64,000 nucleotides of DNA, from the NCBI GenBank assembly GCA_005406025.1, contig BGZK01002038.1:1-64000 (forward strand), written 5' to 3'. The first letter of the stretch is position 1. Each line of letters begins with the position of its first letter. The notes beneath the pieces were generated by a model, which did no database searches, was not told the DNA's origin, and saw only the letters and a program-made list of their open reading frames with translations. The stretch is from Eumeta japonica (taxonomy: Eukaryota; Arthropoda; Insecta; Lepidoptera; Psychidae). The position numbers and the translations under genes are program-made. Of this stretch, positions 34,085-47,035 are shown piece by piece.

Positions 34085-34330
34085 ATCCTTATAGTTTGCC
34101 ATGTCCGTCCGTTTGTCTGTCTGTTCTGAGACATTTGGTACTGGAAAGTCACAGTCTGGCATGGCTATATTATATATCAATTACGTCGACAAAGCGGTAA
34201 AACAAAATCTTGAAATTGTTTTTTTTAGGGTATCTCCTCCGCACGTCAAGCGGTGATTAATTTTTTTCTTGCTCATCCAACAGTGGGAGCCGTCGTCGGA
34301 TAGATGATAGGTCGTTGAAAAATATGGCGG
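34085..34330 (-). repeat. Interspersed repeat, reverse-oriented relative of 2780-3240
   Basis: CTTATAGTTTGCCATGTCCG, then TCCGTTTGTCTGTCTGT, and further on GGGTATCTCCTCCGCACGTC and GATAGATGATAGGTCGTTGA, follow in reverse the layout remembered for the GGACGGAC/'GGAACCCTAAAA' repeat. It probably continues weakly to about 34600. Non-coding. Confidence 0.5.
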
Positions 34331-37209
34331 GTGTATGAAAACCATTTTTCAATTCAGTGATCCATTTTCGAATTGTTAAAATTTAGAGTCGGATGTGTCC
34401 CTCGCAAGCTGAGCGGTTGTTTTTTGGATATGTGGAAGAAATCGCGGCGGTAGTGTACATACCGAAGTCAAATGCCACACATTAGCCATAAAATACATAA
34501 TGTTTGCATTTCATGGGTCCATTTGATAACACTCAAAATATGCCGTAATGTATTGCGAATTTACACTTTATGAGGTCTTAGACGTTTTTATACTTCCGTA
34601 ACCGTACGTTATCTACAAAGCTAAAGCGTTCGGCTGTCAGCGGCCTGAATTATGAGAAATCTGTTGTAAATCAATAAATTCTACATTACTACTACAACTA
34701 CTAATCAATATTAGATGAGAAGACATTATTTGCCATTCATTGTATTTATGAGCAGATACTTCATATTCAAAGTGAAGTTACGAATATATTAATGTATATG
34801 ATTGAATCCACAACGGCATATATTATGGTTATTAGCGCGTGACATGATAAGATTACATTTGGTATAATTGCATTATCGAGTATCTAACACAAGAAAACCA
34901 CATATGTGTGCATTTAGGATGTCTTTGTGTAATGTGGGATATCACTTGTATTTTGGTAGTAAAATAGTTTTAACGTATTTAATATTTATTCATATTCGTG
35001 TAGTAATAAAATGATTATGATTATTTTTTGTTAAATACCAAATTTAACGTACGTGTGCACCGATTTATATAATATTTCATGATTTTTTTTAATTGCTCAA
35101 AACATGATTTAACTTTGATGAATATTATAGGATATAGATAAAAAAATATTAAATGGTTAAAGCGACATGTACGCGCTATAGGGATTAGATCGTTTGTTAG
35201 ACACATTACAAGTAATGGGTTCGTTCCTGGGATCGGGGAATACGTATGTAAATTGCTTCCATTTGCGTGACGATCTCTGTGTGCTTAGATTTAATAACTC
35301 CGGTTTGTTATTGTCTTAATACTCTGTTACAGAAAACCTTTTTTCAATTTAATATAAAAATTAGTAAATTAGTGTAAAAAAGAAACGGAAATTTAAAATT
35401 TTCAACAAAGAAAGTTGCTTAGTACCTATGCTTAGTTTCAATATTAGACACTGATGTCACGTAGAATAAATAAAATTTATTATAACGAGTAATTAGTACT
35501 ATAAGTCACCTTCGTCCTCATCATAATCATTATATGACAGCCAATCGTTGGAGGTAAGTCATTATTAGGACTAACAATGCTTTAACAACTGGTAAACGCC
35601 TGGTCATTATAATACTAAACTTCCAATCCCTTGCATCGCTTTTGCCTTTTATTGGTCTAAATATGTTTATGATCTAGTTTTAAGGTAGATAATTGGCCGT
35701 CGTTTGTTGATTATACAAGGCATTCTCACGGTGGTTTATTTAACGATTACGACACCCGAATAAGATATGGACTTAATTCTTTCTTACTGTACGGAAATCG
35801 ACGGCTACACATATTTTTACAAAACATTCGCCTAAAATCATAAAAGTTTTATGATGTCGAATATTATAAATTATCGAAAGTAACATTATCTTTATAAAGC
35901 AACATTTTGGCACAAAAATACTTGAAAATAAATATACGTATTTAAAAGAGTAGAATAAGAATTTTAAGGCAGCTTCTGGGCACCAGCGCAGAGATGCGAC
36001 TTGAGGAGTTTCTGCGCAGATCTTTTATGAAGCTACCCAAAGAGTGAACAACTTTTTAGGTATAATCTATGTCCATCAATGTTACTTCATACAAAGTGTC
36101 GTGAATACGTACACAAATAGAGGTGAGCGATCAAACAACTCATGATAAGCTTATCTCAAAATAAATAAGACGCCTGTTTTTATTTGACAAGCTACGGCAC
36201 ACATTAAAAATAGCGTAGTGCAATCTACTGAATTATGTAAGAATGCGTGTATGGTTTCATCACGTTTAACAGCATTTTCTTTATAATTTCAGCAAGTGCG
36301 GCTCGAATGGCTGACACGTATAGTAGACGAGCCACCGCATGAACAATATCAAAAGTAGATACGATCCATAAAACGTTAGGCTGACGAAATAACTCGACAT
36401 ATCAGCGAGACACGACACGACCGGACTTATACCCGAAGCAAGACCTTAACTGAATAAACAATTTACGTACAGGGTTTTATTTATTTTTAATGGAATGCAA
36501 TTAGTGTGATTAAGAAAATAAAACGATTACTATTACTGTCATAAATGTACTTGTCCGATAATTCCAGTCGTCGACAGCTGTTTTTGTGTTTGACTTTGGC
36601 CGGAACTCGAAAGATGTAGGTACATATATAAAAAAAACTTAATTGAATACAAGTCAAGAAAATAGTGATTTCAGAAGTCTACTTTATTTATTTTGTTATA
36701 GTCTGGCCACCAATTATCAGCCCGAAAAGTATATATACATTTTATTATGTTCTCCACAATAACATAGCTAGGGAGAAACCATAAGTCAAGTTTATGCAGA
36801 TAGATGATGATTCACTCTAAAATTTTTACATCACTATTTTTGACTAATATATAATACTAACATTACGTATTTACAATATTTATACTAATTGTGTTTTCAT
36901 ACATGCGATTACATTTTAACAGCAATACTTAGGGTTACCAACCGATACAACACATGGCGCAGAAAGAGTTCACCTCATGGGGTTTGCATGGGTTATATAA
37001 AAAAGTAGGCTTGGCGGAAAGACCGTGCGCTGAGTCTACTGCTTGAGTATTTAAAATGCGTGACTAGCAGTAACTTCGAATGACGTAAGCTTTTACAAGC
37101 ATCCGTGATTATACTTTTCTAGAATAAATAAACAACTAACCTTTGCCCGTGTCATTGTCTACCTGAACATGGAAAAAAAAATATTTATTTTTTATGTCTA
37201 TACTATGTA

Positions 37210-37530
37210 TTCTAATTTTGGCTTCGATTTGGGTCCAGATGCCGACTTTGTTCTCAAGAACCAAAATTGAAACAAGAATTTTGGTTCCTGTTCCGATTCT
37301 GATTTGTATTAAATAGCCAGATCGATTTCAGCTTCTTCTGATGCCGACTTTGATCAATTCCGATTCTGGCACCATTGTCAGTCTGATTGCCGCTCACCGT
37401 TGCAAACCTCACCTACAGTTTCGCTGTCTCGCTCGCGGCTTGCGTGCCCTCAAGCCCGACACTGGTTTTGCTATCGGTTTCTATCCAACTCTTTCCTCGG
37501 GATCCGATCGCGGTGTCCCTAACACATGAA
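37210..37530 (+). repeat. Degenerate GATTCCGATT-type array
   Basis: Loosely repeated pieces such as GGCTTCGATTTGGGTCCAGA, GTTCCGATTCTGATTTG, GATGCCGACTTTGATCAATT and CCGATTCTGGC run through this block. The frames that stay open here are by-products of the repeat. It faces the array at 38060-38270 in inverted orientation, about 530 bp apart. Confidence 0.5.
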
Positions 37531-38059
37531 ATGACCTTCGCAGTTTTGACCCTGATCACATTAATTCTTTCTCATGAAAATAATTTATTACTTTTAATTA
37601 AATTTTAATTTTTTTTTAAATAATTTGAACGAATTAATGACCGGTCCTCTTGAGAAAATAGATAAACGCTATTGTGAAGTTTTTTCTAGATGTTTTTAAA
37701 ATTCACAATTCCGTGGTAGATTAATTTGACATACGATACGATATTTCTCTAGATTTGGTCAGCGTGAGTCACGAAAGCTCCCTGAAAATGTTTTTTTTAC
37801 AACTTGATTACAAAACAATGAGTTTTCTCTACCATTTCTTACAGGAAAATATTCAATTTCCGTACGTTTGTCTCCACAAAATACACGATCGACTTGAAAT
37901 TTTGATACAATGTTGCATTTAAATTAGCGTGTTATTTTTTATATCTATTAGCTGTTGTTTCCGACTTTTTAGTACTATTAAATAAGATGTTATTACGCCG
38001 ATTTTAATTTTTTTTCACTTATAGAGAACTAGATAGATATATTTTTCCGTCTTCATACA

Positions 38060-38270
38060 AAACGGAACCGTGACATGTAGCGGTATCGATATTGAAAGCG
38101 AGACGGAAGCAGAATCGAGAGTCGGGACCAAGACAGAAGTTAAGAATAGGACCTCGATCAAAGTTAGTGCGGAATAGAGAGAAAAGTCTAGAGCTCGACC
38201 GGGAACGTAATCAGGAATAGTACCGAGACCAGAATTTAAAACGGGAATGAGATTTAGACCAATAGCAAAT
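38060..38270 (-). repeat. Degenerate GATTCCGATT-type array, inverted
   Basis: Read on the minus strand it contains GGTCTCGGTACTATTCCTG, GGTCCCGACTCTCGATTC and CAATATCGATACCGCTAC, the same kind of units as at 25550-25745 and 37210-37530. The open frame of 99 codons here follows from the repeat and is not taken as a gene. Confidence 0.5.
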
Positions 38271-38364
38271 CGATCAATATGAAAAGTGAATGAATACATA
38301 CATTCTATCTTCACGCGGATGAAGCAGTGGGTGGTGAGCTAGTCCTACAATCCTGAGTAATATC

Positions 38365-38464
38365 ATGTAGGAAACGTGTAGGAACTATAGATGGCACCAC
38401 AAAACGATAGTAGTGACACGATGTGAATAAAATAGGAAACTTGCCAGACCCGTCACCCTAAGTT
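38365..38464 (-). repeat. Dispersed repeat, inverted relative of 30972-31062
   Basis: See the partner near 31 kb. The shared core contains TTATTCACATCGTGTC and GCCATCTA. Confidence 0.6.
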
Positions 38465-41400
38465 AAAAATACCGTTCCAAAGTAAATATTACAAAATTAA
38501 TATATCTATGATTTCATTTTAGTTTAATATCATTGAAGTTATAAAATATGGATTTTGGCCGATTAACAATGATCGACAGCGAGGTCAGAATACATCGAAA
38601 TACGAAAAACTCTTCGAGCCGGGGTATATTTTCGATGTTATAAAAAAAGTTGGCTTCGAAGAAGAGGCAGTGATGAGTGGTAGAATTATTGCTCCAACAC
38701 ATATTTTAAATACATATGATGTCACGAAAACAGTAAATAATGCTCCTAATCAATAGTTGTTGCACATTTTCAGAAAGGACCTTTTTTATTTTCTCGATAC
38801 TAGTGAACTTTCCTCTTTTCAGCTTGACTTGAATAGAAACATGAAAATTACAATTTGTAAATGTATAATAGACAAGTTTGTTCAGAAAATGTAAGTACAT
38901 CTGTACCTTATCTAATTTATCATGGGAATTTAGCAGAAAGTGTTGAATCGAAAATTAATCACGCACGCATGTTAGTGATTTTCTTTAACTTATTTATTTA
39001 AGATTTTTAGTATGTATTTTCGAAAATTTTTAAAATTTGTAGGATCACATAACAAGAGTAGATTTTGAGATTTTTGTTGTCAATAAAGTGAATGCTGTAA
39101 ATTACAATATTTTTGGGCGAGAAGTAGTTTGAATATACATTAAAACAAAGAATTGTTACACACTAGATGCGTTCATCAAAATTATTTTTAATAGAATAGT
39201 AGGTAACTATAAAATTTATTAATCTAATGACAATTTCTAAATGTTTTAAGAATTCATACAATTATATTTATTTACCATTTAGATATGGCAAATGAATATT
39301 ATTGCCAAAAAAACAATAAAAATGTAAACCGTGGGATTTATTTTTATTTTTCTCGGGTTTATTGGATCATTTAGAAACGAAATAAATTTTAATAAAACAT
39401 TTTTTTCAACATTTTCCGTGGCTCACTACAAAATATAGCATTTTTTTAACGATTATAACAGACGATAAAATAAAAGTTTCGGCTTTTTGACACCAGATGG
39501 TAAACAATCGCCACGCTCAACTACTACCATCAATTACTCAGTTTACGATATTTGCATATATGTTGACAGGGGTACAAGAAATGATGTAGGGTACTTTTCA
39601 TACATATTTTTTACATTTTAGTTTTTCAATATGACCGAATCAAAACAGAATTAAAAGTGTTAATAGAAAACGAGCCTGTATTCAAAGGAATGTTATCTTC
39701 CTTTGTGATTGCTGTTACAAAAATATGTGCATTTATGATTTTTCATTTTCATTTTCCTTTTTATCGTAATATTTACATGTTTCCTAAAAAAAATTAATAC
39801 AATAATCGTTATTTATAACGTTTTTCAGATCTAATGTATGATTTATAAAAAAAAATCATAATATAATCTACGCAATTCCAATATTTCATTATAACCGTGT
39901 TTGATCGCGTAGTCTTTTGGTGTATACTGCATTATGTCCAAAACTTGTTTCTGGTCAGCTACTTGTTTCTACAACAAGTAGCTGATCTAGTCGATGTGAT
40001 TGTACATCACGGCCTGAAAAAAATACATGTTAAATCACTAGAAAAAAAATATTTTTAAATATATTAAATTCGACACATATGTGCGTTAAGAATTATTCTC
40101 AAGATAAAATATATAATTACATTACGAAGCTTCTGTGGTAATATTTATGAGAATTAAAATATAGAATACCTCCTATTTTTGGAACATTTCTCTTTTTTAA
40201 TACATGCATTTATACCGAAACTCTTAAGAGAGAGGTATCGATTGGCTGATTGGCAGACTTGTCAACGCAATTTCTAAATTATTGATATTTTCATCACGTA
40301 ATGTAAAAAAAAGTATTAAATTTACTTATATAACCACATATGCATAACCACATGCATATAGCAGACCATTCCTGCAGGTTTTGAAAGCTCTCCTACCTAT
40401 TATATGGTATTCCTGTGATCTATTATATTATTCGAATCATTTTGTTATGAATCACGATATCAATGATAATAAATTATACGGAGGGTAACTCGTATTATAT
40501 AACTAAGTTCTAAGCGTACACATAAAATGGTTTATAATATTTAGGAGTGGTTAATAATGATATAATATTTATAGAATGGTATCAGATTACAATTTATCGG
40601 TTAGATTAAATTTAATCAATAAATGACATTGTTAAATTAAATTTGTCAAATGTAATTTGGCGGCGTATTTTTTTTTATGCTTTTAAGAATGTATAATTTT
40701 CCATGGATGAATGACAAAATATAGAATAAAAGAAAACAACTTGAAATACAACAAATAAATATATTTTCCATTAATTTCCATGTATAAATTTTAAAATTAT
40801 CTTTTTAAATAACATTTATGACAACAATTCTCTTAATAAGTTTAATTTACAATAACTTGGAAGTTTTTAAATTTGAAATCACAATGTTCCTATATGTTCA
40901 TAGAATACTTTTTTTTTTAAATATAATGTATATATATATGTGTGTGTGTGAAATTATATAATTATTTTATTCTGCGACTATAAAATATGGTATACGGTAG
41001 TATGCTACGGACTTTAGACCTTGAGATCCCCACGTTCATCAAAACAGCGAACGTCACGGTCGGTGTGCAATGAAATTTCACCGAAGTGACACCGCAATGA
41101 CATTTGCATTTTTGTTGACTCGGGTGTAATTCACTAGATACAGTAGTAATAAAATATCGAAATAATCGCGTATAATATATTTTGCAGCCACGCGGTACAG
41201 CGACACCGTACAATACGAAGAGTGGTCCACATGAAATAACTTATCTAACATTTTATATAATACAATTACGACCTAAATTAGAAGACGAGAATGTAAATTT
41301 CTAATAAAAAATATTCGGAAACATATACACAAGGCCGCAAAGCGACAGAAGTTAGATTAAACGACATATTGTTGTGATAAATAGGAATCTATTGATTTCT

Positions 41401-42932
41401 GAAATATACGGCACATTTAAATTTACGTATTTGAATAAAAACGAATAAATATGAAAACGTAACTCGCACATATTATCGTTAATTTAAATTGATAGATGCT
41501 ATGTCATAAATATAAAACGAAAGGTATTAATTAATTCGTACAGTACAAATAGTGAATTGGTTTAAGTTTACATTGAAGTCTGATATGCAAAATCAGTAAA
41601 TGCTCCAGCGTTTATTTCGCGATCGTCAGTTTGCGGCCTTGGCCCTCTCAAATTACGAAAATGCAATTCAATAATAGCTGTGCATGTGTCATTCGGGTGA
41701 GTTGCATTTAGTTTATGGCTCGATCACACGTAATACTGTCTGGCGGACGGAGAGAGGTGTGCTCATAGACATTTATCCAGACTGTCAAACTGGGGTTTCA
41801 TTGAAAACCTAGTTCCAAAGCTAACGTGACGGAACCGCCAACAGTTTGCTGGGTGACGTAGCTTAGTAGGTATCTAATCGAAATAGGACAGTTGAATGAT
41901 ATTGGAAGGTATTACATATTTTATTGAAATATAAAAGGGTCGTAGATGTGATAACAATGAATGAATACAATACGAAAATAGAATAGAAAACTACGAAATT
42001 ATAAGGGAATCTAAGGTTTCTTTTTGTCGTTTATTTCTTGTAAAATGTTTAAAAGAGGGTCGCTCCACTTAGCTAGCAAGATTGAGATACTACTTTTTCG
42101 GTTATTTCTATAGTCAATTATAATACAATTGCACTTATTTATTTCTCAAGTAAAAAAAAGATGTCTTATTGAATATATAGAATTAAAAAAAATATTTTAA
42201 TGATGGATAAGAGGCTGCCTGTTAAAGTGTTGTCGGATGGTGAATGATTGAATATTCCATATGACAGACAATATGTCAGAGAGCATACTATGAAACTCAG
42301 CGTTTTATATGAGTGAAAATGACAATGGACTAATAGACGTGGACTGATTATTGAAAACCGATAGGCAACTACATTGATCAATAAACATCAATCAAATCAT
42401 TGCATTAGAGAAGATGAAAAGGAAACGGTGATAATTTTTTTAATTCAGTCGCAATCGCTTCTTAGTTAAAGTTACTTTATATATATGCTGAATATTGTAT
42501 AGGTAATATAATTATTCAATAATTGATATTAGGACGTCTCAAGGTTGTGCGCTGGCTTTTCGTAGGATATAACAATTAATATTTCCAAACAGAGTTATAT
42601 AAACCGGTAAAATATATAAACAAACTGAACGATAACAACAATTCGATAAAATGTAACGCAAAAAAAAAAACAAACAAGTCAAAGCACATTTGTACGTACC
42701 TAATAGGTAGTTAACAATTATTTTTTAAAATAATGTACAATAAGTTGTAAATATACATAAATCGCCTATATCAATACGAATTTAACACATCTCTTTCATA
42801 CATACGCGATACGGAAAGTTGAAATACGCATTTGAGTTAGTTAAAAAATAACTTTGCTATTTCCTGTTGGAACACCGGCGTCCTCTGTGATGCAGTCCAA
42901 TACTAGGTAGAAACTTGATTTACATTACAACG

Positions 42933-43523
42933 CACGAAACTCTGCCGCTCTGAATTGTCTGCGAATGATTTAATGCGCAGTTCAACGCTCCCCGTCTCGT
43001 CCTTCTTCTCCATTAGTTGTCTATTTTTGAGTAATATCCCAGTGTTATTAGACACCTGTACTTTCAGAGTTGTGACAAATGTGTAGGCACTAGGTGAGAA
43101 ATATGAGTAAAAAAAAGTGTTCCTTTACTTAAATTTGTATGGCTGCCTTTTATATAAATTAGTATCCACTATCGCCAGACACTTTTCTCTGGCCACAACT
43201 TCTTCTGGCAGATGCTTTAAAGCGCAGAGAAAAATTAATGAACTTCCCTTACATTTAAATGCTTGATTTTTACATATATTATTCTGATCACTATTACAAA
43301 ATTATATTTCTTCAGCCGGACAAATTGTAAAAACCAAACACCAAACATCCCCCAGACGTAAAAACTAGTCAGCTGTTAGTGTGAATGCCAGAGCTTTATG
43401 TATGCGTTTTATAGCAAAATATTTACCACCTTCGATTCAATAACTCTCTATCTTCATTCAATTTGGACTATTTATGTCATTGCGACGCTTTCCTGGCTGA
43501 CTTCATAGTGGCAGAGTTTCGTG
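42933..43523. mobile_element. 591-bp MITE-like element with perfect 14-bp terminal inverted repeats
   Basis: CACGAAACTCTGCC at 42933-42946 is exactly the reverse complement of 43510-43523, and weaker complementarity continues inward (GCTCTGAATT against ACTATGAAGT). I could not find a convincing target duplication, so the superfamily is open. No coding sequence lies inside. Confidence 0.55.
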
Positions 43524-44264
43524 TGTTATACTATACAAAACAATTGAATGCATTATGTAAAGCAAAACGCGAAAATCGTCATATACTATTGAATATTTTA
43601 ATATTTTCATCACTTTTAAGGATGTAGATATTACTCTCGTTAGAGTGTAAATCGCGCGTGTTTGTGCCCATTTGTGTTTGTGAGTGAGGGCGTGCGCGCT
43701 CGCTCGCTGGCGCGTGCGTGTTTTCCTTTTTTTTCTATTGTAATTGCTACTTATTATTCAAAATTTCACTTAAACTGCATTCTCGCGTACGCTTTTTGGA
43801 TCAATTTTCGTTTTTAGCTAGATAATGCTTAAAACTAATAATGTTAATTTCATTTTAGAACGAGGAGTATGAGCTTTTTAATAAATGTACTATTTAATAG
43901 CAAAAGTTCATCCACTTTACACGGCTTTCGTTTGTTGATAACTCTATGACGCTTAATTAATATAAATATAGTAATTGGAACCACAATCTTATATATGGAC
44001 TCAGAGTCCACACAAAGGAATATATATACGCATAAATATACACATAATATTATTACAGAAACTATACATATAAAATTGGCACATTTTTCCATATCGTCGA
44101 TTACAACTAAATAGGATACAACGAGGAAAATACGAGGTACATTCAGCATTATAGGATAAATATCCTGATACATCGTAAAAAGTTTATATAAACAACACCA
44201 AAATACACAAATCTTATTTAATTTCTCTAACGACTAACAGCAAAATTATGTGATGAAAAATGTT

Positions 44265-44270
44265 TTTATT
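44265..44270 (-). terminator. Candidate polyadenylation signal of the receptor phosphatase
   Basis: This is the first AATAAA I found on the minus strand after the distal stop codon at 45014, about 745 bases downstream. Use of this site was not shown by anything else in the sequence. Confidence 0.3.
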
Positions 44271-44754
44271 GATAAATATTATAATCAATTACTACAAAGT
44301 TAGGCACCCAAAGTCTGACATAACAATGTTTGAATTTGTTATTCCTCAGACTGAAATGTTGGAACGAGATTAAAAATATTTCGGTATAACAAAAAATAAA
44401 GTATTTAGGATAGCAAAAAATCTATATCTAATAATCGATACACGAAAATAACAACAAATAGATTTAAGATAAAGACATCCAACATGCATGCCACATTGTT
44501 ATAAATTGTGCGAATGTAAATCAAATTAAATTAAACCAAAATTTTCCAATAACTCTTTGTTCCACCGAGGCACGAGATCAAATAATGTGATGGCTCGGGG
44601 CGCACTTCGAGGATATTGTTTCATGGCAGAAATTCAGCCGCAATAATAATATGTTACACATTTGTTACAAAATAAGTAAGTTATGTACATCGAGCCGTCG
44701 AGGCGCTAGGCTAGAACTATGGCTACCGCGTATCGCTAGTGTGACCCTGTGATG

Positions 44755-44805
44755 GCGCGGCCGGCCGCCCGCCGCCCGCCCGCCGCCCGCCGCGGGCCGG
44801 CGCAG
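44755..44805 (-). other. GC tract with G-quadruplex potential in the phosphatase 3' region
   Basis: On the minus strand the tract contains GGGCGGCGGGCGGGCGGCGGG, four GGG runs separated by 4, 1 and 4 bases, which fits the G3+N1-7 quadruplex rule. It lies about 200 bases after the distal stop codon, so it would be in the mRNA of the phosphatase. Confidence 0.6.
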
Positions 44806-45013
44806 GCACTCCGCTAACTATCCGCTACGAAATCGTGACTACTTATCTAAGGTAATAGAGTGGCAGTCGTGGTTTACGAGGAGGCTTCAGTTGCAGGACC
44901 AGGACGACCGGCCGGCGGCTGGCCGGCGCCGGCGCGGGGGGCGGGAAGGCACGACGTGAGCGGGGCGGGCGGCTGCGGCGCGGCGGCGGGCGGGCCGGGG
45001 CCGCCGCGCGCCA

Positions 45014-47035
45014 TCAGAGCGGGAAACATCGTGTAGCTCGTCGTGGCTCGCTCGCCCCGCGTCGCGTTCGCCGCCTGCCCTCTCGGCTTCGTGCCTGTCG
45101 CCCCGATGTCGTGCCGGTTGACTCGTCGTCGCCGCCTTCGGCCGCAATAGGGTGTGCGCTCTCGTTATCGTCATCGCCGTAAAGTCGTTCCAGTTCGAAC
45201 GGTTCCAATTTGTGCATGGAGAGTCGACTAGCCACGGCGGTGCCTTCGGACGCCGGCAAAGAGGCGGGAGGCGAGACGAGGTCGCCGTTATTCTCGTCGA
45301 GATCTATGCGGCCCAGACGCAAAGCGAGCGTGTACTCTGCCCGCTCGATCACGCTGGGCGGTTCCTCTTCGGCCACGGTGGAATCGGCGAACGTGGTGGA
45401 GTCGGCGGCGGCGGAATCGGCACGGTTAGAATCGCCGTGAGTAGTGACCGTCGGTGAGGAGTCGTGCGCGCGTCTTTCGGGTGTCGTGAAGACAGAATCG
45501 GACGCCCAACTCCTCGATTCAGAGTTTTGTCGCAGCGTGTCATCGGCGCTTCTCTGTGAAGCACGTCGGCTAGCGCGCGGGCTCTCATCGTCGATGGCTC
45601 GGAAGTCGAGCGCACTCAGGTCAAATGTGCCTGGAGGGCGGCGGCGCGATTGCTCGCGGCGCAGAGACGGCCCTCGTGAAGAAAACACCGCATCATAAAG
45701 TTCACAGAGGCTCGTTCGATCTGAATATGGTTCTTCGTATAGAGTCAAATTCCGTGTTTCGGTAGCATCAGAGGGCGTCTCCTCATGGTACGAGGGCGCT
45801 TCGCTGTGTTCCGAAATATCGAACGTAAAACGCGCCTCAAATCTGTCGGGACTGAGTAACGGTGCAGATCGGGAATAATCCCCATGGGCGCCGTCATTCT
45901 CGTACTCCTCATCGTCAGGGTATTCATACTCGAGTGGTAACGGCCGCGATCCGGGCGCACGATGCAGGACCTTTGGTGAGGGCATCTCTTCGGAGTCAGT
46001 GGAGCGGTCGGAGCGTGGCATTCGTACGAGACAGACGTGCCGACGAGCGCCCAGCGTCGGTTGGCTGGTAGATGGGGTCGCTCGTCGGCAGCAGGCGCGC
46101 TCGTGTCGTACGTCAGAGCCACTGCTACCGGTCGACTTGGAGTGCGCCCCGGGACGCCGTTGCTCATTCTCGCGTCCATACAAAGATGTGAATTCTTCTG
46201 AACAAAATTTTTCGAATAGTTCCTGCGAACTGAGCCGGGTCGAACCGGTCGGGTTGTAAAAAGCCTCAGTCGGCGATACGTCACCGCGATCGTACAAAGC
46301 GCTCGAACTCGCTCGTTTGGATTTATCTATAAGGCCAAATCTATATATTCTCGGTAGGCGCCTTTCGAATATACCTTGAGAGAGTGCTCGTGCGGGGCGC
46401 GTAGGTGAGCCGGCGTTACGACATCGTTCGTCACAGAGGGCGCGGTCGGAAGACACACCGCGGAGGTGAGGGCGCGGTGGTAGTGGTGGTGGCAGTGGCG
46501 GTTCTTCGGGTGCGGAGAGGATGAGTTCTTGTTCGTCGGGTGTTTCGGCAGATGGTCCTCGAGAACGAGTCAGCACAGCGCGGGAGCATTCGCATCCTTC
46601 CTCATGGTCGGAGACGTCACCCTCGTCGAAGGACGAAGGTCGTGGACCGTGCATAAAGATGCGGCGACGTTCATCGGCGGCGGGCTCCTCGTCGGCGAGG
46701 CGAAGGCTGCGACGTAAGGGCGGACGGTCGGGGCGACGGCGCCGGGTGGCGGCGGCGGCGGCGGACGGCGCGTCCAGCGTGGCGGAATGAGGTAGCGGAT
46801 GGCGCGTGGCGGGCGCGAGTCGGTCCAGCGAGAGGCCGCGGCGCGGGCGCGGGCGCGCGGGCGCCGCGGCCGGACTGGTCTCCTCGGGCGTGGTGGGCAG
46901 CGCCGCGCCGCGGCCGAACTCGATGAACCAGAGCTCGTCTTTCAGTTCGCACTCTCACTTCTTCTCGTTCATGTCTTTATTTAAGTAGTGCAGCACGTAA
47001 TGCAATACAAGGTCATAGCAGTACTTGTACTCAGT
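45014..47035 (-). CDS. Receptor phosphatase, last exon: end of D2, TGA, then long in-frame extension
   Basis: After acceptor TTTGTTCACAG the exon reads TEYKYCYDLVLHYVLHYLNK, then DMNEKK and TGA at 46957-46955. The same frame stays open for another 646 codons to TGA at 45016-45014. The extension starts ECELKDELWFIEFGRG and is rich in Ser, Arg, Glu, Asp and Pro, with a proline-rich PPLPPPLPPRP segment (about 46500-46465) that could bind SH3 domains. It ends CFPL, a poor CaaX-like tail. It could be made by stop readthrough, by removal of a short intron from the GTGAGAG donor at 46958, or by a base error at the TGA. The D2 part is certain; use of the extension is inferred. Confidence 0.7.

Larger units (their letters stand above)
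27985..45013. other. 17-kb region with no recognisable gene
   Basis: Apart from the repeats listed separately, the sequence is AT-rich with short random open frames. I looked for conserved-looking exons with fitting splice sites on both strands and saw none. Part of the right end (about 43-45 kb) must be 3' untranslated sequence of the phosphatase gene. Confidence 0.5.

Noticed and set aside
45745..46284. A 179-codon minus-strand frame and several plus-strand frames of 60-100 codons between 44.9 and 47.3 kb
   Set aside because: They overlap the phosphatase tail in other frames. High G+C removes stops in all frames, and none shows a domain or fitting splice sites.
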